Part shown: positions 5,965-8,051 of the stretch, piece after piece
Numbering within the stretch: position 1 is the first letter of the stretch
Layout of the letters: each line of letters starts with the position of its first letter
Assembly: GCA_946886925.1 (NCBI GenBank)
Contig: CAMPJQ010000105.1
Span: 1 to 8,051 of the forward strand
Direction of reading: 5' to 3'
DNA: 8,051 nucleotides
Source of the DNA: an uncultured Terrimonas sp.
GTDB taxonomy: Bacteria > Bacteroidota > Bacteroidia > Chitinophagales > Chitinophagaceae
The notes under the pieces: generated by a model
Told to the model about the DNA's origin: nothing
What the model saw: only the letters and a program-made list of their open reading frames with translations
The model's database searches: none
Made by a program: the position numbers and the translations under genes

Positions 5965-8051
5965 TTATTTTAACTCCCGCTTTAAAAATTCGTTGATCCT
6001 CGTGTACAGGCTCATTCTAAGGATATTGGGCGTTCCATCACTGAGATTATGGGTTTTGTCGGTATAGAAATGTTGCTCAAAATTGGTTTTTCTTTCGTTG
6101 GTTAATTGCCTGCTCAACTCCATGCTGTTGTGTAGATGCACATTATCATCTGCAGTTCCATGAACAAGAAAAAGTCCGCTTTTATAATTGCCTGCAAAAC
6201 TTACAGGGGAGGCATTTTTATATCCTTCTGCATTTTCGCTGGGCATAGAAAGCAGGCGTTCGGCATATATATTTTCATAAAACCGCCAGTTGGTAACAGG
6301 TGCAATAGCCACGGCTGCTTTAAAACGGCCGGCATATTTGGTTTGAGCCAATGCGGCAAGATATCCTCCATAGCTCCAGCCCATAACCGCTACTTTCGAG
6401 GAATCAATGCGATAGTTCCGCGCCAGGTGATCTTTTACTTTTAGCAGGTCTGCTATCTCAATATCGCCCGGCGACTTATAGTTGCTTTTCCTGAACGCTT
6501 CTCCTTTACCTGGCGTACCGCGGGGATCTATGCAGGCTACCGCATAACCCTGGTTGGCCAGCCAGCGCATGGTAAGCGTAAATTTATCATCCCATCTGTC
6601 TAAAACCTCCTGGTGGGTTGAACCACCGTAAACATATAATATGAGTGGTAATCTTCCCCTTGTATTGTTGTAAGGCCGGATCAGCCATCCGTTCATCGTC
6701 ATGGTATCATTGGCCTGCACAGTAAAGAAATATGCCTGTGGGATCTTGTAATCGTTAAGCCGGTCATTCAGCTCTTTGTTTTCAATCAATTTCTTTTTAT
6801 CCTTTCCGGTAGTGGAAACTACCTGGTAAACCGGGGGCTCGTTTAAAGAAGAGAAAGCATCAAAAAAGAATCGTTTGTCGCTGCTTATCCAGGCATCATG
6901 ATAGCCATCGCCGGAGGTGAGTTTTGTTCTTTCCTTACCGTCGTAATTTATTTTATACAGTTGTTTTTGCCTTGAGCCCGATTCGTTCGATGAATAGAAT
7001 ACCTCATTGCGTGTATCATCAATCGCCTCCACGTCAGTCACTTCCCAGTTGCCGCCGGTTAAAGGCCTGATGGTGGCGGAATCGCTGCTTATTTCATATA
7101 AATGGGTATATCCATCCTTTTCACTCTTCCACAAAAACGATCTGCCTTCTTTAATAAAGTATATGTTATCCGGGTAAACCCGAACATAATCAGCGGAACT
7201 TTCTTCCGTATAAATTACTGAGGTTTTTCCCGTAACAATATCGGCTTTCAGCAGCTCTAATCTTTTTTGATCTCTCGTGAGGCGTTGCACAAATAAAGTT
7301 TTATTATCAGGGCTCCATCTGATCCCTGTAATGTATTGATCGGGATTAACGCCAACATCTATTGGTACAAAAAGTTTATTGGCAATATCATACACAAATA
7401 CTTTTACATCGGGTACCATTTCGCCGGCTAAAGGGTAACGCTGGTTCCTGATTTCGGCGTAGGGCCGTTCGTATATGGTTAATGGATAGTTTTTAACTGT
7501 GTTTTCATTGAACCGCAGCATGGCAATATAATTTCCGTTGGGGCTCCAGTCATAAGCCTTCGTCATACCAAAACCATTCTCGTATAACGCATCTGCCATA
7601 CCATATAAAAATTGGCCGGGCGATCCATCAACCGTTACCGGCATGGTGGTATTCTTTTCAATATCCATAATATACAGGTTGGCATCTATAATATAGGCCA
7701 ATCGTTTGCTATCGGGTGAAAAGCTGGGATACAACTGCTTCCCATTGGCGGAAACAACCCTTAATATTTTCTTATCAATATCCCATACATAATTAAAAGC
7801 TTTTTCAGAGATGGAATACAAAGGTTCGATTTGTGTACGGACAAGCACTTTGCTGTCGTTGGGTGAAAAACCAAAATCCTGGAAATAAGTAAATGTAGTG
7901 GGCAATGAATCGGTTTGCCGCTTGATCTGGTTGGAAAAAAGCGTATCTACGATCCTGGTGGTGTTAAAATCGAGCGATAGAATAACCTGCGGGCCAGAAG
8001 CTGTATCCGTTTGGATCCACGCAAAGCGGGGTGACTGATTCATGAGATGTA
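5965..8051 (-). CDS. S9-family serine peptidase, DPP IV-like (beta-propeller + alpha/beta hydrolase), 5' end outside window
   Basis: This is a prolyl-oligopeptidase-family (S9) exopeptidase homologue. Residues are numbered from the Met at 8043. About 50-410 form the DPP IV N-terminal beta-propeller, with repeated SPDxK/SPNG strand motifs at 60, 109, 167 and 244. About 440-692 form the alpha/beta hydrolase: VYGG (471-474), nucleophile elbow GWSYGGY (Ser557), HGTADDNVH (Asp632) and the late His665 in TDKTHNLSDG, giving a complete Ser-Asp-His triad. The reading frame stays open from 8043 to the right edge (codons for His and Leu precede the Met, and the split codon nTA cannot be a stop). The family normally has roughly 40-60 more residues with a signal peptide, so the true start lies beyond 8051. 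The DPP IV Glu-Glu motif is missing (YENGF at 154-158), so dipeptidyl activity is doubtful. There is no T9SS tail, so a periplasmic location is likely. It is the upstream partner of the lectin gene. Confidence 0.93.
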   Translation of the reverse strand, partial: HLMNQSPRFAWIQTDTASGPQVILSLDFNTTRIVDTLFSNQIKRQTDSLPTTFTYFQDFGFSPNDSKVLVRTQIEPLYSISEKAFNYVWDIDKKILRVVSANGKQLYPSFSPDSKRLAYIIDANLYIMDIEKNTTMPVTVDGSPGQFLYGMADALYENGFGMTKAYDWSPNGNYIAMLRFNENTVKNYPLTIYERPYAEIRNQRYPLAGEMVPDVKVFVYDIANKLFVPIDVGVNPDQYITGIRWSPDNKTLFVQRLTRDQKRLELLKADIVTGKTSVIYTEESSADYVRVYPDNIYFIKEGRSFLWKSEKDGYTHLYEISSDSATIRPLTGGNWEVTDVEAIDDTRNEVFYSSNESGSRQKQLYKINYDGKERTKLTSGDGYHDAWISSDKRFFFDAFSSLNEPPVYQVVSTTGKDKKKLIENKELNDRLNDYKIPQAYFFTVQANDTMTMNGWLIRPYNNTRGRLPLILYVYGGSTHQEVLDRWDDKFTLTMRWLANQGYAVACIDPRGTPGKGEAFRKSNYKSPGDIEIADLLKVKDHLARNYRIDSSKVAVMGWSYGGYLAALAQTKYAGRFKAAVAIAPVTNWRFYENIYAERLLSMPSENAEGYKNASPVSFAGNYKSGLFLVHGTADDNVHLHNSMELSRQLTNERKTNFEQHFYTDKTHNLSDGTPNILRMSLYTRINEFLKRELK

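Noticed and set aside
8041..8043. ATG at 8043 as the true start of the S9 peptidase
   Set aside because: The frame is open upstream to the window edge, the resulting protein would lack a signal peptide, and the sequence after this Met resembles the family's region well inside the mature protein.
1..8051. Mobile element, prophage, CRISPR or defence island
   Set aside because: No transposase, integrase, terminal inverted repeats, regularly spaced repeats or defence genes are present. All four genes are typical resident Bacteroidota genes.

Overview
The window looks like ordinary chromosomal DNA from a member of the Bacteroidota, most likely Chitinophagales or a related order. The strongest evidence is the surface protein at 3973-5961. 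It ends in a gliding-motility / type IX secretion C-terminal sorting domain, which is characteristic of this phylum, and it carries PKD domains and an L-type lectin domain in a layout common there. The moderate base composition and the weak Shine-Dalgarno sequences agree with this. The genus cannot be read from the sequence.

Layout: two genes on the plus strand face two genes on the minus strand. On the plus strand, 36-3437 is a complete mfd gene (transcription-repair coupling factor). After a 77-bp gap comes a small three-helix membrane protein of the DUF4870 family (3515-3877). A 95-bp convergent spacer (3878-3972) holds an imperfect inverted repeat and a pyrimidine-rich stretch that may stop transcription from both sides. 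On the minus strand, read from the right edge, is an S9-family serine peptidase with a DPP IV-like beta-propeller (5965-8051). Its first residues, including any signal peptide, lie outside the window. Only 3 bp after its stop codon, and in the same frame, starts the secreted lectin/PKD protein (3973-5961).

How the genes fit together: mfd is a housekeeping repair gene, and nothing ties it functionally to its neighbours. The peptidase and lectin genes are almost certainly one transcription unit. Both products should act outside the cytoplasm: the lectin protein exported through type IX secretion, and the peptidase, which has no sorting domain at its C-terminus, probably staying in the periplasm. 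A joint role in using or sensing extracellular glycoprotein or peptide material is possible but inferred.

I see no mobile element, CRISPR array, RNA gene or clearly novel system. The most interesting points are residue-level. The peptidase keeps its catalytic triad but lacks the Glu-Glu pair and Arg that define DPP IV substrate anchoring. The lectin keeps a nearly concanavalin A-like metal loop but has Ala where the Mn-binding Glu should be. Apart from the convergent spacer and the 77-bp gap, almost all of the window is coding, and no stretch over 300 bases lacks a gene.
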